A stretch of 49,718 bases of DNA from CAYLMG01 sp964464635 (GTDB lineage: Bacteria > Planctomycetota > Phycisphaerae > Sedimentisphaerales > Anaerobacaceae): positions 1 through 49,718 of the forward strand of contig CAYXGT010000007.1 in the NCBI GenBank assembly GCA_964464635.1, given 5' to 3'. A program made the translations under genes and the position numbers. The notes under the pieces were generated by a model. That model was not told where the DNA came from, did not search any database, and saw only the letters and a list, made by a program, of their open reading frames with translations. Of the stretch, positions 18,133 to 26,210 are shown piece after piece (within the stretch, counting starts at the first letter, position 1; every line of letters begins with the position of its first letter).

Positions 18133-18543
18133 CTAAAAGCCGTATACCGGCCGTAACTGCTCACTTCGAGGCAGGTCGGGATAGTACTCGCCTCTCGGGC
18201 CGACATAACCCACGCCGTGTCTTCTGAGCCTTACCGGTACAATCGAGCCGTTACTGTTGGTAACATTGACTGTAACGGTATTCATCTCGTCTTCGAGCTC
18301 ATACCTGTGGGCTTCGGCCTTTTTCTTATCGCCCTCATTACCAAGCACATAGCCGACACCGCCGCCGACAGCCGCTCCTATGAGCGTCGATTCCGTACTC
18401 CTGCCGGCAAGCTGGCCGATACCTGCACCCGCTAAAGAGCCGATGGCAGCTCCGCTCATCGCATCGCTTTCACAGCCGACAACAAAAACAAAACTCAAAG
18501 CCGTAACAGCGACTACCAAAATTTTTGTAAGCTCCAGTTTCAT
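18133..18543 (-). CDS. Glycine-zipper outer-membrane lipoprotein
   Basis: The protein is about 136 residues. A lipoprotein signal peptide ends VVGC (Cys24 when counted from ATG 18543). A glycine zipper follows, with Gly and Ala every third or fourth residue: GAAIGSLAGAGIGQLAG...LIGAAVGGGVGYVLG, as in Rick_17kDa/YMGG-type proteins that span or sit on membranes. The C-terminal part ends with a basic, Tyr/Pro-rich tail (RLRRHGVGYVGPRGEYYP). The frame opens at ATG 18549, but AAGGAG is only 2 bases from that codon and 8 bases from ATG 18543, so the second Met is the better start. It is a single-gene unit with its own terminator. Function unknown; such proteins are often envelope-stress linked. Confidence 0.85.
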   Translation of the reverse strand: MKLELTKILVVAVTALSFVFVVGCESDAMSGAAIGSLAGAGIGQLAGRSTESTLIGAAVGGGVGYVLGNEGDKKKAEAHRYELEDEMNTVTVNVTNSNGSIVPVRLRRHGVGYVGPRGEYYPDLPRSEQLRPVYGF

Positions 18544-18628
18544 TTTCATATCTCCTTAATAAATAGGTTTCTGTATATATTTATAATTGCCGTATCTCTA
18601 AAATTTTCTCCTGCCGCCCTGCCTGACG

Positions 18629-19765
18629 CTACTGCCGGCAAAGCTGCTCTGGCTCGAGATTGCAGTCAAGCCAGTTGGCAGCCATCAGGGAAAAATCCGT
18701 AAAATCAACTTTACAATCACCGTCTATGTCACCGTCCGGCATTGCCAGACACCTGGCAACCTCAGCGCCGTCGAGAATCACTGCATAAATATTCCAGTTG
18801 CCGTTGCGGTCGTCCTGCCAAACAACGGTATTGCCGCTTATGGCAGGACTCGTCTGATTCGCAGGATTATCGGTAATTTGAAATTCCTTGCCTGTGCTCA
18901 GGTTATAACCATAGATATCCCAGTTGCCGTTACGGTCATCCTGCCAAACTAACAAATGACCGTCGATATCCGGATTTATCTGCCAGGAGCTCTGAGCACT
19001 AATAGTAAATTCAATCGGCCTTGCCGGCTCATAAATATCTGCACCGAAGATATCACAATCGCCGAAAAAATCGTCATCCCAAAGAACGGTAGTCTCGTAA
19101 ACTGCAGGTGCCTGCTGATTGGCATCGTAACCTGCAATCAAATAAGATAAAGGCTCGCTCCGGTCGGTGATGTCGGTAGCATATATATCGAAATCAGGCT
19201 CGCCGCCGTTTGTCCAGACAACCGTATTACCATAGATAGCCGGGAACTGCTGGTCGTCATCGAAAAATGCAACGTAAATCTCCTCGATATTACCCAGCTC
19301 TGAAATATCTACTGCAATAATATCCCAGCCACCATAGAAATCATCCTGCCAGACCACAATATCACCATAGATAGCCGGATTACTCTGCTGCTCATTAAAA
19401 TCCGCTACCGCAAAAATCTCACCCGGGTTTTCAATATCGATGCCGAAAATATCCCAGTTGCCATAATAATAATCCTGCCACACGATTCTCTTTCCATAAA
19501 CAGCCGGATTCATCTGGTCTTCGTAATCGCCAGCATCAAAAACCAAGGGGCTCTCAGGATTAGTTATATCAGCGTAATAGATATCCCAGTCTCCATCGAC
19601 GCTCTGCTGCCAGGCGACAATGTTACCGTGTATGTCCGGGGCCTGCTGGTCATCGGTCGCAGGATAGACAATAAATTCCTGCCAGGTATCGCCCTCTGCC
19701 GCAGAGACCGACAGGGCCGCCAGAACCATACACAAAACCAATTTTTCCATATTACACTTTTCCAT
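18629..19765 (-). CDS. Secreted seven-repeat beta-propeller protein with dockerin-like C-terminus
   Basis: The 378-residue exported protein has a signal peptide (KLVLCMVLAALSVSAAEG). Seven repeats of about 45 residues follow, each with a core like QxxPAIxGNxVVWQDDxxGxWDIYxxDI, the TolB-like pattern of a seven-bladed propeller. The C-terminus (about 345-372) reads GDIDGDCKVDFTDFSLMAANWL, an EF-hand-like dockerin-type repeat. This tail is widespread on secreted Phycisphaerae proteins and may be a sorting or anchoring signal. ATG 19765 and ATG 19750 are both possible; the second gives a cleaner signal peptide. Ligand unknown. Confidence 0.8.
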   Translation of the reverse strand: MEKCNMEKLVLCMVLAALSVSAAEGDTWQEFIVYPATDDQQAPDIHGNIVAWQQSVDGDWDIYYADITNPESPLVFDAGDYEDQMNPAVYGKRIVWQDYYYGNWDIFGIDIENPGEIFAVADFNEQQSNPAIYGDIVVWQDDFYGGWDIIAVDISELGNIEEIYVAFFDDDQQFPAIYGNTVVWTNGGEPDFDIYATDITDRSEPLSYLIAGYDANQQAPAVYETTVLWDDDFFGDCDIFGADIYEPARPIEFTISAQSSWQINPDIDGHLLVWQDDRNGNWDIYGYNLSTGKEFQITDNPANQTSPAISGNTVVWQDDRNGNWNIYAVILDGAEVARCLAMPDGDIDGDCKVDFTDFSLMAANWLDCNLEPEQLCRQ

Positions 19766-19816
19766 TTTTCCAGCCCTTCAACAGCACTGACAACCGGAAA
19801 AAATATCAGTCCGGCA

Positions 19817-21964
19817 TTACAATGCTGGTTCCTGCTCAATGACTTCATTCTCCTCTATTTCCTGCTGCTCTACCTTTGCCAGCAATTCAAGCAGTATCAT
19901 TGCACAAGGTGCATTTGTCATATCCTGGCTCGCTTTAAGAAGCTGCTCTTTTGCCTCGTCACTATCGCCCACGCCAAGCAATTGATATCCTAAAAGAAGC
20001 TGCAGGTCGGCATCATAGGCATAAAGCTTCGCCTTTTCCGAAAGCTCGTCGATTTGCTCGAAGAGAACCTCATCATCGGAATATAGGCCGCGAGGATAGA
20101 AGACACCTTCATTTTCAGGTGAAATTTTTCCCAAAGCCTCTCGAAGCGCCTCAGCCGCCTCAGGGTAGCTCTCAACCGCAAAAAGTGCCTGCACATAAGC
20201 GAATGGTAAAATTATATCATCAGGCGCAAGCTCTATCGCCTGTGCGAACTTGTCGGCTGCGTAACCGTAACTGCCGAGCTCAAATGCCACGACGGCTTCC
20301 TCGAAATATTTATCCGCCAAAGTCGCTTCCGCGGGTTCTTCAGCGGTTTGCTGGGCAAGCTTCGCTCGCACATCGGCAAAGGTCGTCTCATCTACTGCCG
20401 GGATATCCGTCGAATAATAACTCGCCGAATCGCTGCCGTAATAGTTGTAATAATTATAGGTGTAGTAATTATCAGCACCATAACCTGACTCAAGCGCAAC
20501 AGGATAGTAACCATACCAACGGTATATATGCCAGGGATACCAGTAATAACGGGCATACCTGTATCCAATAGGCCAGTAGCCGCCTAAGCTGACAAAAACA
20601 TATTTCCTGTGATAATAAGGATGCACATAACAGTACGTCCAGTCGCTGCCCCAGTGATAACTGACCCAGAAACGATATCCTGGCCATATGGTGCGATGAG
20701 ACAGGCCGCCATAGCGGTCCCTGTAAACATATTCAGTACGGTTTGTATGCCTTATTCCGTATGGACGGTCCTGATAAACAACCCTGTCCGACCTTCTGCC
20801 GCGCCTGTATTGGAGATTTTTTTCAACTATTCCTTTACGGCCGCCTCTCTGCCCGCCTGAGCGGCGCTCGCTATCCAGCCGGGCTTGCTCCCGCCCGCCC
20901 AAACGGCCTCCCACAGCTCCGCCTGTCTCGTCTCTGCCCCTGTCCTGCAGAACAGATTTATCCCTCGTCACAGAACCACCATCCCTGCCTTCTCGAGCTG
21001 TTCCGCGCCTGTCATTTACGGGTTGTTTCACAGTCGGGCTTTTTACATTTCTCTGTCTCGGCTGCACAGTTAAATCAGAGCTGCTACGATTACTTCTCCT
21101 TTCAGCAACAGTACGTTTCCCGTCACCAATCACATTTCCGATACGAGATTTACTAACCGTCTCGCGCCCTGAATTCTGTCTGCTGCCCGAAGTGCTTCTT
21201 CTTTCAGTGACAACAGAGCTTCTTGTCTCTCCAGCGGACCTGCCGATATTACCTCCTATTTTTGCCGCCCTGTTTGTGCTCACGATATTTCTAGACCTTT
21301 GTGTGTTCGTTTTTCTATTGACTACCGATACATTCGGTGTGCCGATACTTCTTGCTATAGTACGGCTATTTGATGTGGTTACACTGTTATTTCTGCTCAC
21401 GCTGACATTTGTATTTCGAATTGCACTCTGCTGTGTTCGAATGCTTGTGCTTGGATTACGCACCGTTGACCGGGTAACAGTCGGTGTAGAACGCCTGACT
21501 GAAACGCTTGGACGGCTTGTGGTACTATGTGTCCTTATGTTCGTCGATGCAGGCGTTCTTGTATTTACCGACCTGTTTGTTCTGACGGTGCTTCTGTTTG
21601 CATTTCTGATACTTGTTTGTGGTTGTATTGTTGTCCTGCTATTTCTAATACTGCTTCTGTTAACGTTTGTTTGTCTTGTTGACCTGCTTGATGCAACATT
21701 ACTTCTGCTTACATTCGATTGCCTTGCTATTTGTGCAGGTCTTGAGCTTAATGATGAGCTTCTGTTCGCTGTTCGTGAAGAGCTATTTGTCGCTCTTTGT
21801 GTAGCTCTGCTTTGTCTCTGGCTGCTCCTTTGTGAAGAGCGACTATTATTTCCCTTGGATTTCCCAGCCTCTTTTGCAAAAGTACTCTCAGCTAAAACCA
21901 ATACAATCAGTATTGTAATCACTGAGGAATATTTAATTATTTTTGTGTTTTTTTTAGCTAACAT
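19817..21964 (-). CDS. Exported Ser/Arg-rich, Tyr-rich protein with C-terminal TPR region
   Basis: The 715-residue protein has three distinct parts. After a signal peptide (cleavage probably STFA/KEA, about residue 30), residues about 33-370 are almost only Ser, Arg, Asn, Thr and Val in RSS, NRS and TNVS-like units, strongly basic. Residues about 395-535 are Tyr/Trp-rich (YRDRYGGLSHRTIWPGYRFWVSYHWG, then YYPVALESGYG). Residues about 550-705 are acidic and contain tetratricopeptide-like helices (YFEEAVVAFELGSYGYAADKFAQAIELAPDD). AAAGGAG precedes the ATG. I do not recognise the family. A basic low-complexity exported region suggests binding to an anionic polymer, but this is inference. Confidence 0.75.
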   Translation of the reverse strand: MLAKKNTKIIKYSSVITILIVLVLAESTFAKEAGKSKGNNSRSSQRSSQRQSRATQRATNSSSRTANRSSSLSSRPAQIARQSNVSRSNVASSRSTRQTNVNRSSIRNSRTTIQPQTSIRNANRSTVRTNRSVNTRTPASTNIRTHSTTSRPSVSVRRSTPTVTRSTVRNPSTSIRTQQSAIRNTNVSVSRNNSVTTSNSRTIARSIGTPNVSVVNRKTNTQRSRNIVSTNRAAKIGGNIGRSAGETRSSVVTERRSTSGSRQNSGRETVSKSRIGNVIGDGKRTVAERRSNRSSSDLTVQPRQRNVKSPTVKQPVNDRRGTAREGRDGGSVTRDKSVLQDRGRDETGGAVGGRLGGREQARLDSERRSGGQRGGRKGIVEKNLQYRRGRRSDRVVYQDRPYGIRHTNRTEYVYRDRYGGLSHRTIWPGYRFWVSYHWGSDWTYCYVHPYYHRKYVFVSLGGYWPIGYRYARYYWYPWHIYRWYGYYPVALESGYGADNYYTYNYYNYYGSDSASYYSTDIPAVDETTFADVRAKLAQQTAEEPAEATLADKYFEEAVVAFELGSYGYAADKFAQAIELAPDDIILPFAYVQALFAVESYPEAAEALREALGKISPENEGVFYPRGLYSDDEVLFEQIDELSEKAKLYAYDADLQLLLGYQLLGVGDSDEAKEQLLKASQDMTNAPCAMILLELLAKVEQQEIEENEVIEQEPAL

Positions 21965-22015
21965 AATACTTCTCCTTTATTTTTTATCTTCTTCTATAAC
22001 TTCAAGCTTTATTTT

Positions 22016-22060
22016 TTAATCTCTTAAGCTCCTCTTATTCTCATAACAATGATTTTTCAT
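22016..22060 (-). CDS. Possible 14-residue leader peptide ahead of the Ser/Arg-rich protein
   Basis: ATG 22060 encodes MKNHCYENKRSLRD then TAA. It is preceded by AAAGGAGGTGACA, the strongest Shine-Dalgarno in the window, with 5 bases between GGAGG and the ATG. It lies between the promoter at 22152-22181 and the 19817-21964 gene, 51 bases before that gene's start. No hairpin or attenuator was obvious. It may be a translated leader that sets expression of the next gene, or a chance frame behind a real ribosome site. Confidence 0.4.
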   Translation of the reverse strand: MKNHCYENKRSLRD

Positions 22061-22151
22061 TGTCACCTCCTTTCTCTTTTTGCATCTTTGTGCAATTTTT
22101 ACTTTTCAAAAGATTCACAAATGAGCTTCCATCTCATTGTTCATCCATAAT

Positions 22152-22181
22152 ATAATACGCTCGGGAAACCTAAAATGTCAA
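22152..22181 (-). promoter_or_regulatory. Putative sigma70-type promoter for the Ser/Arg-rich protein gene
   Basis: On the minus strand consensus TTGACA (22181-22176) and TATTAT (22157-22152) are 18 bases apart. Transcription from here gives a leader of about 180 bases that includes the 14-codon frame. Confidence 0.55.
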
Positions 22182-22304
22182 GCATTTTTTTCATATTTGT
22201 ATATTTTTTTTTACATAGCCGTGTCAAATTTTATAAGCACTTTATATATAAAGACTTAACCTAAAATACCAATTGGGCAATGACTAAAAATTTGACAAAT
22301 CAGC

Positions 22305-22333
22305 TTGTTTTTTTTTGCTTATGTAAATATAAT
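22305..22333 (+). promoter_or_regulatory. Putative promoter of the cyclodipeptide synthase operon
   Basis: TTGTTT (22305-22310) and perfect TATAAT (22328-22333) are 17 bases apart, giving a leader of about 50 bases. A consensus TTGACA at 22292-22297 is nearby but its spacing to any -10 is too long. Confidence 0.45.
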
Positions 22334-22389
22334 TTAATATAAGAAGCCTTTTTCGATGATAATAAGCATAGGCCGAAAAGGATAAAAAA

Positions 22390-23544
22390 ATGGCTCAAAA
22401 AATCAGAAATCCACTGGCTCAGGCACTTGGGCTGGTACTTCAAAATACCAGGGACAAAATGGGCGGCATCTCATCTTCCGAGATAGCATCTCTGCTCAAC
22501 CTGGCAGCTTCCCATTACCGAATGATTGAGGCCGGTTCTGCCATACTGCAACCTTCAAGAGCCATCAAGATTATTCAAACATTCGATACGATAGAATTTA
22601 TCCCCCTCTGCCAGGTCTTGATAGCAATTCAAATCATAGATTCAGCAAAAGATTCGGTTGAAGATATGCGAACTATAACCGCCCTGCTCAAGGAAGCAAA
22701 CCCATCAATGTCAAAAGTGCTTGAAAAGTTCGACAACCTATGGAGCACGATTAAAAGCAAAGAGCCTGCCCAGGTCTCTCGCCAGCTTGTAACCGATGGT
22801 ATCGTAAAAGAGCTCGAAACATTTCTTACAACCGAACCCGTGATACTAACAGCCGAGCAGATTGACAACTTTATGACGCCGACATACAGATACCCTATGT
22901 CAGGACAACTCTATAGTAAAATCGGAAACATCCTGCAGGGTGTAGCACCGTTTTATCTGGACACCGTTCTCCAGCTCGTTGATAACCTCAAAGGCATAAC
23001 ACCCAGGGTAACTGCCGAAGAGCTGGCCAAGTGGGAATCCAGGCACAAAAACAGAATTTCGCATATAATCGGTATTGTAAGAAATCCCGAAGTTATACTG
23101 GGAGTCGAGACCTTCGACTACAGCTTCCTCTGGGAAGAAAACTTCCAGAAAATGCTCATAATTCACCGTGACCCTCCAGGTGATAAAACCGTCTCGATAC
23201 AGAACCAAATAGCGAAACACCTGAGAAAAAGATTCGAAACAGAGCGAATAAAATATGAACGTGAGCTCGAGATATTCGATAAGGTCATAAAACAAAAACT
23301 GCTAATAAGTCACGGCAAACAGAATAAAGAAAAGATAGATGCAATCCTGCTGCACAAACAAATTCCTATGAACAACCTTTGGGTTTACCTTATGAACAAT
23401 GGTTATGTTGTCCCGTTTATTGATAACGCGACTGTTGACTTGCCGACTGATAATTTATATGGTACGAGTCTTGCTTATGACGAAACATGTGAAAAACTTA
23501 CCTTTATTAAGGAAGTGTGTGCCGATGCCGGATTCACTCTCTGA
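22390..23544 (+). CDS. HTH-domain protein of unknown function, first gene of the CDPS operon
   Basis: The 384-residue protein has an N-terminal segment (about 12-65: LGLVLQNTRDKMGGISSSEIASLLNLAASHYRMIEAG..) that has the spacing of an XRE/Cro-type helix-turn-helix. The remaining 320 residues are mostly helical with no domain I recognise. There is no signal peptide or membrane segment, so it should be cytoplasmic. AAAAGGA precedes the ATG by 8 bases. Its last 20 bases overlap the CDPS start, so the two are translationally coupled. It could be the local regulator, but the long C-terminal domain may have another role. Confidence 0.7.
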   Translation: MAQKIRNPLAQALGLVLQNTRDKMGGISSSEIASLLNLAASHYRMIEAGSAILQPSRAIKIIQTFDTIEFIPLCQVLIAIQIIDSAKDSVEDMRTITALLKEANPSMSKVLEKFDNLWSTIKSKEPAQVSRQLVTDGIVKELETFLTTEPVILTAEQIDNFMTPTYRYPMSGQLYSKIGNILQGVAPFYLDTVLQLVDNLKGITPRVTAEELAKWESRHKNRISHIIGIVRNPEVILGVETFDYSFLWEENFQKMLIIHRDPPGDKTVSIQNQIAKHLRKRFETERIKYERELEIFDKVIKQKLLISHGKQNKEKIDAILLHKQIPMNNLWVYLMNNGYVVPFIDNATVDLPTDNLYGTSLAYDETCEKLTFIKEVCADAGFTL

Positions 23545-24253
23545 GGATTCCAGACTGCCGCGAATAAGCATTCTAAGAACGACGCCTAAAGTCTCTGATG
23601 AAGAGCTTTTCGCGAAAAGAAGATGCTACATCGGCATCAGCCTCGACAACCCCGTCTTCTACGGAAAATCGCTGCAGGCAATACTCACCTGGGGCACAGA
23701 GAACTTTGACCACTGCCTCGTCGTTTTAGGCGATTACCTGAGGCGTTACAACGAGTATATCTTTAACAGCCTGAAGGGCAAAGCTGCTGAAGAGGCGTCT
23801 TATGAGGCAGGCAGCGATTTCATAGCCAAAACAAAAGATATCTTTCAGCAATTCAACGAAAACAAAATACAACTGACCAGGTGGGAAAAATGCCTCCAGG
23901 CCGACGAATACAAAAAATCAAAGACCATATTGAGCAAACTTTACGAAACTCTGCCGGCTTTCAAGGCCTCGGTCCAGAGAGACGCCTTCTTATTTCTGAA
24001 AAGGCAGAAAAGAAAAAATCAGAAAATGTCACTGCCTATGGAACAAGCCATCGAGTTCTCAAGTCAGTATCTTCTGGAGGAAATCGCGGTTTTCAGCTCT
24101 TTATCTGAGCAGGGATGGAAAGTAGAATTATACCCCGGTCCCGAATTGGGTGTCCTGGTCGATATAGCAAAGGGACAGTATCCGGACATACCCGACGGAC
24201 TGAAAGAAAGGGTAAACGTCGAGCTGAGAATCAGTAAAAGCAAAACGGAGTAG
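23525..24253 (+). CDS. tRNA-dependent cyclodipeptide synthase (CDPS)
   Basis: CDPSs use two aminoacyl-tRNAs to make a cyclic dipeptide (diketopiperazine) without NRPS modules. The 242-residue protein is of family size and shows the known signature. h-x-G-h-S-x-x-N appears as IGISLDN with Ser39 (nucleophile, AlbC Ser37) and Asn42. Y-x-x-x-E appears as Tyr182 and Glu186 (AlbC Tyr178, Glu182). Tyr203-Pro204 fits AlbC positions 202-203. Between them lie LTWGTENFDHCLVVLGD and a basic helix region (FLFLKRQKRKNQK) suited to tRNA binding. The frame extends to 23399, but ATG 23525 is the likely start: AAGGAAG lies about 9 bases before it and the family N-terminus begins soon after. The product cannot be predicted from sequence alone. 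Confidence 0.88.
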   Translation: MPDSLSEDSRLPRISILRTTPKVSDEELFAKRRCYIGISLDNPVFYGKSLQAILTWGTENFDHCLVVLGDYLRRYNEYIFNSLKGKAAEEASYEAGSDFIAKTKDIFQQFNENKIQLTRWEKCLQADEYKKSKTILSKLYETLPAFKASVQRDAFLFLKRQKRKNQKMSLPMEQAIEFSSQYLLEEIAVFSSLSEQGWKVELYPGPELGVLVDIAKGQYPDIPDGLKERVNVELRISKSKTE

Positions 24254-24255
24254 CT

Positions 24256-25752
24256 ATGAGCACAATCGTAATAAGTGCCCTTCTGCTGGCTTTCATCATA
24301 TATATTTTTGTCGGCTTATTTCTTGGCAGGCACACAAAAGGCATCGCCGATATGCTCCCCATCGCTTTAAGCAGGCAGGCCCGCGTCAATAACGCAACCG
24401 AATTCTCCGCAAGCACCGTAGCAACGACCATTTCACTGGCGACGGTCGTAATGGCCTTTTTCGAGCTGGCACAGAAGTTCGGCCTCTGGCTCTTATGGAC
24501 GGTGCTTACCACCTCAGCCGGACTTTTCGTCGTTCGCCTGTTCGCCAAAAAAATCTGGAACAAAATATCGTCATACGATCACCGCCCCACACTGCACGAA
24601 TTTCTCGGTACAGAATTCAATTCCCAGGCCCTTTCATACGTCGGCGCCATCTGCACAAGTCTGGGCTTTCTCGGCGCCTTTGCAGTCGAGCTCACCGTCG
24701 GCTCAAAATTCTTCTCAGCTCTGGTACCGAACATCGAACCCTGGGTTGTAGTCATTGTCCTTTCGGTAGTTGCCTTTCTTTATACTGCTATGGGCGGCTT
24801 CCGTGCGGTAATCGTAACCGACAGAATACAAATGGTCTCAATCTGGCTGCTGCTGCTGGCACTGCCGGTTTTTTATATATATTACGTCTATACACACAAC
24901 GGCTGGGCCGAAAATATCAGCCACATACCACAGGGAATATTGAGCTTTTCATACAGGAGAGACCTGCCCGCCTTTATGCTGGGCGTCTTCGTAATTAACG
25001 TACCAACGTTCATTTCGGATATGAGTATATGGCAGCGAATCGCAGGCGCACAAAAAAATGAAACTGTAATCGGCGGCCTATGGCGAAGCGTCCTCAGCTC
25101 AGCAGTAACCTGGGGCTGCATCGCCATTCTCGCCTGCTTCGCCTTTATGATGTTCAAACCTGCCGAAGGTGTCAATCCGCTGGTCTCACTGGTCCGCGTA
25201 ATCGGCGGCTCGAAAGGCCTTCTTGCCGGAGCCGTCCTGTTTCTCACAACCCTCGGCCTGTACGGAGCTATGCTGTCAACCGCCTCCACTCAGCTTATCG
25301 CCGTCTCCCACACATTATACGAAGATGTCTTTTCGCATCTGAGAAAACACTCCCTAATCGAGCGGCTCTCATCGAAAAAAGAGCTTAATATTTCAAGAAC
25401 AATCCTCATCCTTGCGGCAATCGTTTCAACAATATTCGTACAGGTCCTCAGCCAAAGAGGTTTCTCAATAGCCGACCTTGTCTTTGCAATATACGGCGCA
25501 CAGCTTGGTTTGTGTCCGCTGGTGCTCGCAGCACTGTTTCTTGGCAAAGAGCGACTTAAAGCCTTATCCTGCTGGGCGGTAATTGCCGTATCTGCCGGCT
25601 TTATAACCGGCTGGGCAACCGCAATATACGGCAAAGCAACGGCAAGCCATTATCTTGCATATCTGCCGCCTGTAGCGAGCCTGATAATTTCCTCGCTGCT
25701 CCTGCTGGCTGGTATGCTGTATAATTTTTCCATATCGAAAGCTGAAAAATGA
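24256..25752 (+). CDS. Sodium:solute symporter (SSS/PutP) family transporter
   Basis: The 498-residue protein has about 13 membrane segments. Family marks include ATEFSASTVATTISLATVV near residue 50, the SSS signature YTAMGGFRAVIVTDRIQ near 175-192, and conserved WQR in TFISDMSIWQRIAGAQ. SSS proteins usually import organic solutes with sodium. It starts 2 bases after the CDPS stop with GGAG 6 bases upstream, so it is cotranscribed. The substrate could be the cyclodipeptide, its derivative or an amino acid precursor. SSS members linked to CDPS genes are not something I know as a standard arrangement. Confidence 0.9.
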   Translation: MSTIVISALLLAFIIYIFVGLFLGRHTKGIADMLPIALSRQARVNNATEFSASTVATTISLATVVMAFFELAQKFGLWLLWTVLTTSAGLFVVRLFAKKIWNKISSYDHRPTLHEFLGTEFNSQALSYVGAICTSLGFLGAFAVELTVGSKFFSALVPNIEPWVVVIVLSVVAFLYTAMGGFRAVIVTDRIQMVSIWLLLLALPVFYIYYVYTHNGWAENISHIPQGILSFSYRRDLPAFMLGVFVINVPTFISDMSIWQRIAGAQKNETVIGGLWRSVLSSAVTWGCIAILACFAFMMFKPAEGVNPLVSLVRVIGGSKGLLAGAVLFLTTLGLYGAMLSTASTQLIAVSHTLYEDVFSHLRKHSLIERLSSKKELNISRTILILAAIVSTIFVQVLSQRGFSIADLVFAIYGAQLGLCPLVLAALFLGKERLKALSCWAVIAVSAGFITGWATAIYGKATASHYLAYLPPVASLIISSLLLLAGMLYNFSISKAEK

Positions 25753-26210
25753 ACTGGCTGCTGTTAAAAACCGTTTTGAAAGCCCGCAGGAAAGGCCTTC
25801 TGCATCTGAAGCCCGCGATAAAAACCCTCCGGCTGGATTGCCTGGCAGCCGAATGCGCAAAATGCTGCAAAAATCTCGGCTCACCCGTCGTAACCCCTGA
25901 CGAAGCCGAAAAAATAGATTCAGCAAAAATTTCTAAAAGTAAAAATGGAATGTTCATAAAATCAGAAAATTTCACTTGTTCTCTCCTGGAAAATAATCTT
26001 TGCTCGATTTACACAGACCGGCCGAGCGGCTGCCGTGAATACCCCTTTTACAATATTGACGGCAGACTCTATTATGATACCGGCTGTCCCGGTATAAAAA
26101 CTGATATTGACAGCCGGCCTGATATCAGTCAAATTAAGCCGTTTGAACGCTTCTTCCCGAACAGCTCGAAATTTATGTTGTGGCTCATCAAAAAAATCTG
26201 CAAAGCGTAA
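25749..26210 (+). CDS. YkgJ-family zinc/iron-chelating cysteine cluster protein
   Basis: The 153-residue protein has the CxxxxCxxCC pattern of YkgJ-like proteins (Cys31, Cys36, Cys39, Cys40). A second group follows (FTCSLLENNLCSIYTDRPSGCREYPF) and a last DTGCPG. The family (PF03692) binds metal, possibly an Fe-S or zinc cluster, and its biochemical role is mostly unknown; some members sit beside modification enzymes. The start overlaps the transporter stop by four bases (ATGA), so it belongs to the CDPS operon and could act on the cyclodipeptide or on a protein. A hairpin follows the stop codon directly. Confidence 0.85.
   Translation: MNWLLLKTVLKARRKGLLHLKPAIKTLRLDCLAAECAKCCKNLGSPVVTPDEAEKIDSAKISKSKNGMFIKSENFTCSLLENNLCSIYTDRPSGCREYPFYNIDGRLYYDTGCPGIKTDIDSRPDISQIKPFERFFPNSSKFMLWLIKKICKA

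Larger units (their letters stand above)
21965..22389. other. Divergent intergenic region, AT-rich
   Basis: This 425-base gap separates the Ser/Arg-rich protein gene (minus) from the cyclodipeptide operon (plus). It holds two divergent promoter-like sites and the 14-codon frame, listed separately. The rest is AT-rich with long T runs. Confidence 0.6.

Noticed and set aside
17956..18156. Plus-strand frame of 66 codons
   Set aside because: It crosses the intrinsic terminator of the minus-strand lipoprotein gene and has no ribosome site.
21192..22019. Plus-strand frame of 275 codons
   Set aside because: It is the exact antisense of the Ser/Arg-rich part of the 19817-21964 gene. Its Leu/Val-rich text is the expected mirror of Ser/Arg codons, and it has no ribosome site.
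23399..23524. N-terminal extension of the CDPS frame
   Set aside because: The 42 extra residues overlap the HTH gene, are Leu/Arg-rich without family similarity, and ATG 23525 has a proper ribosome site.
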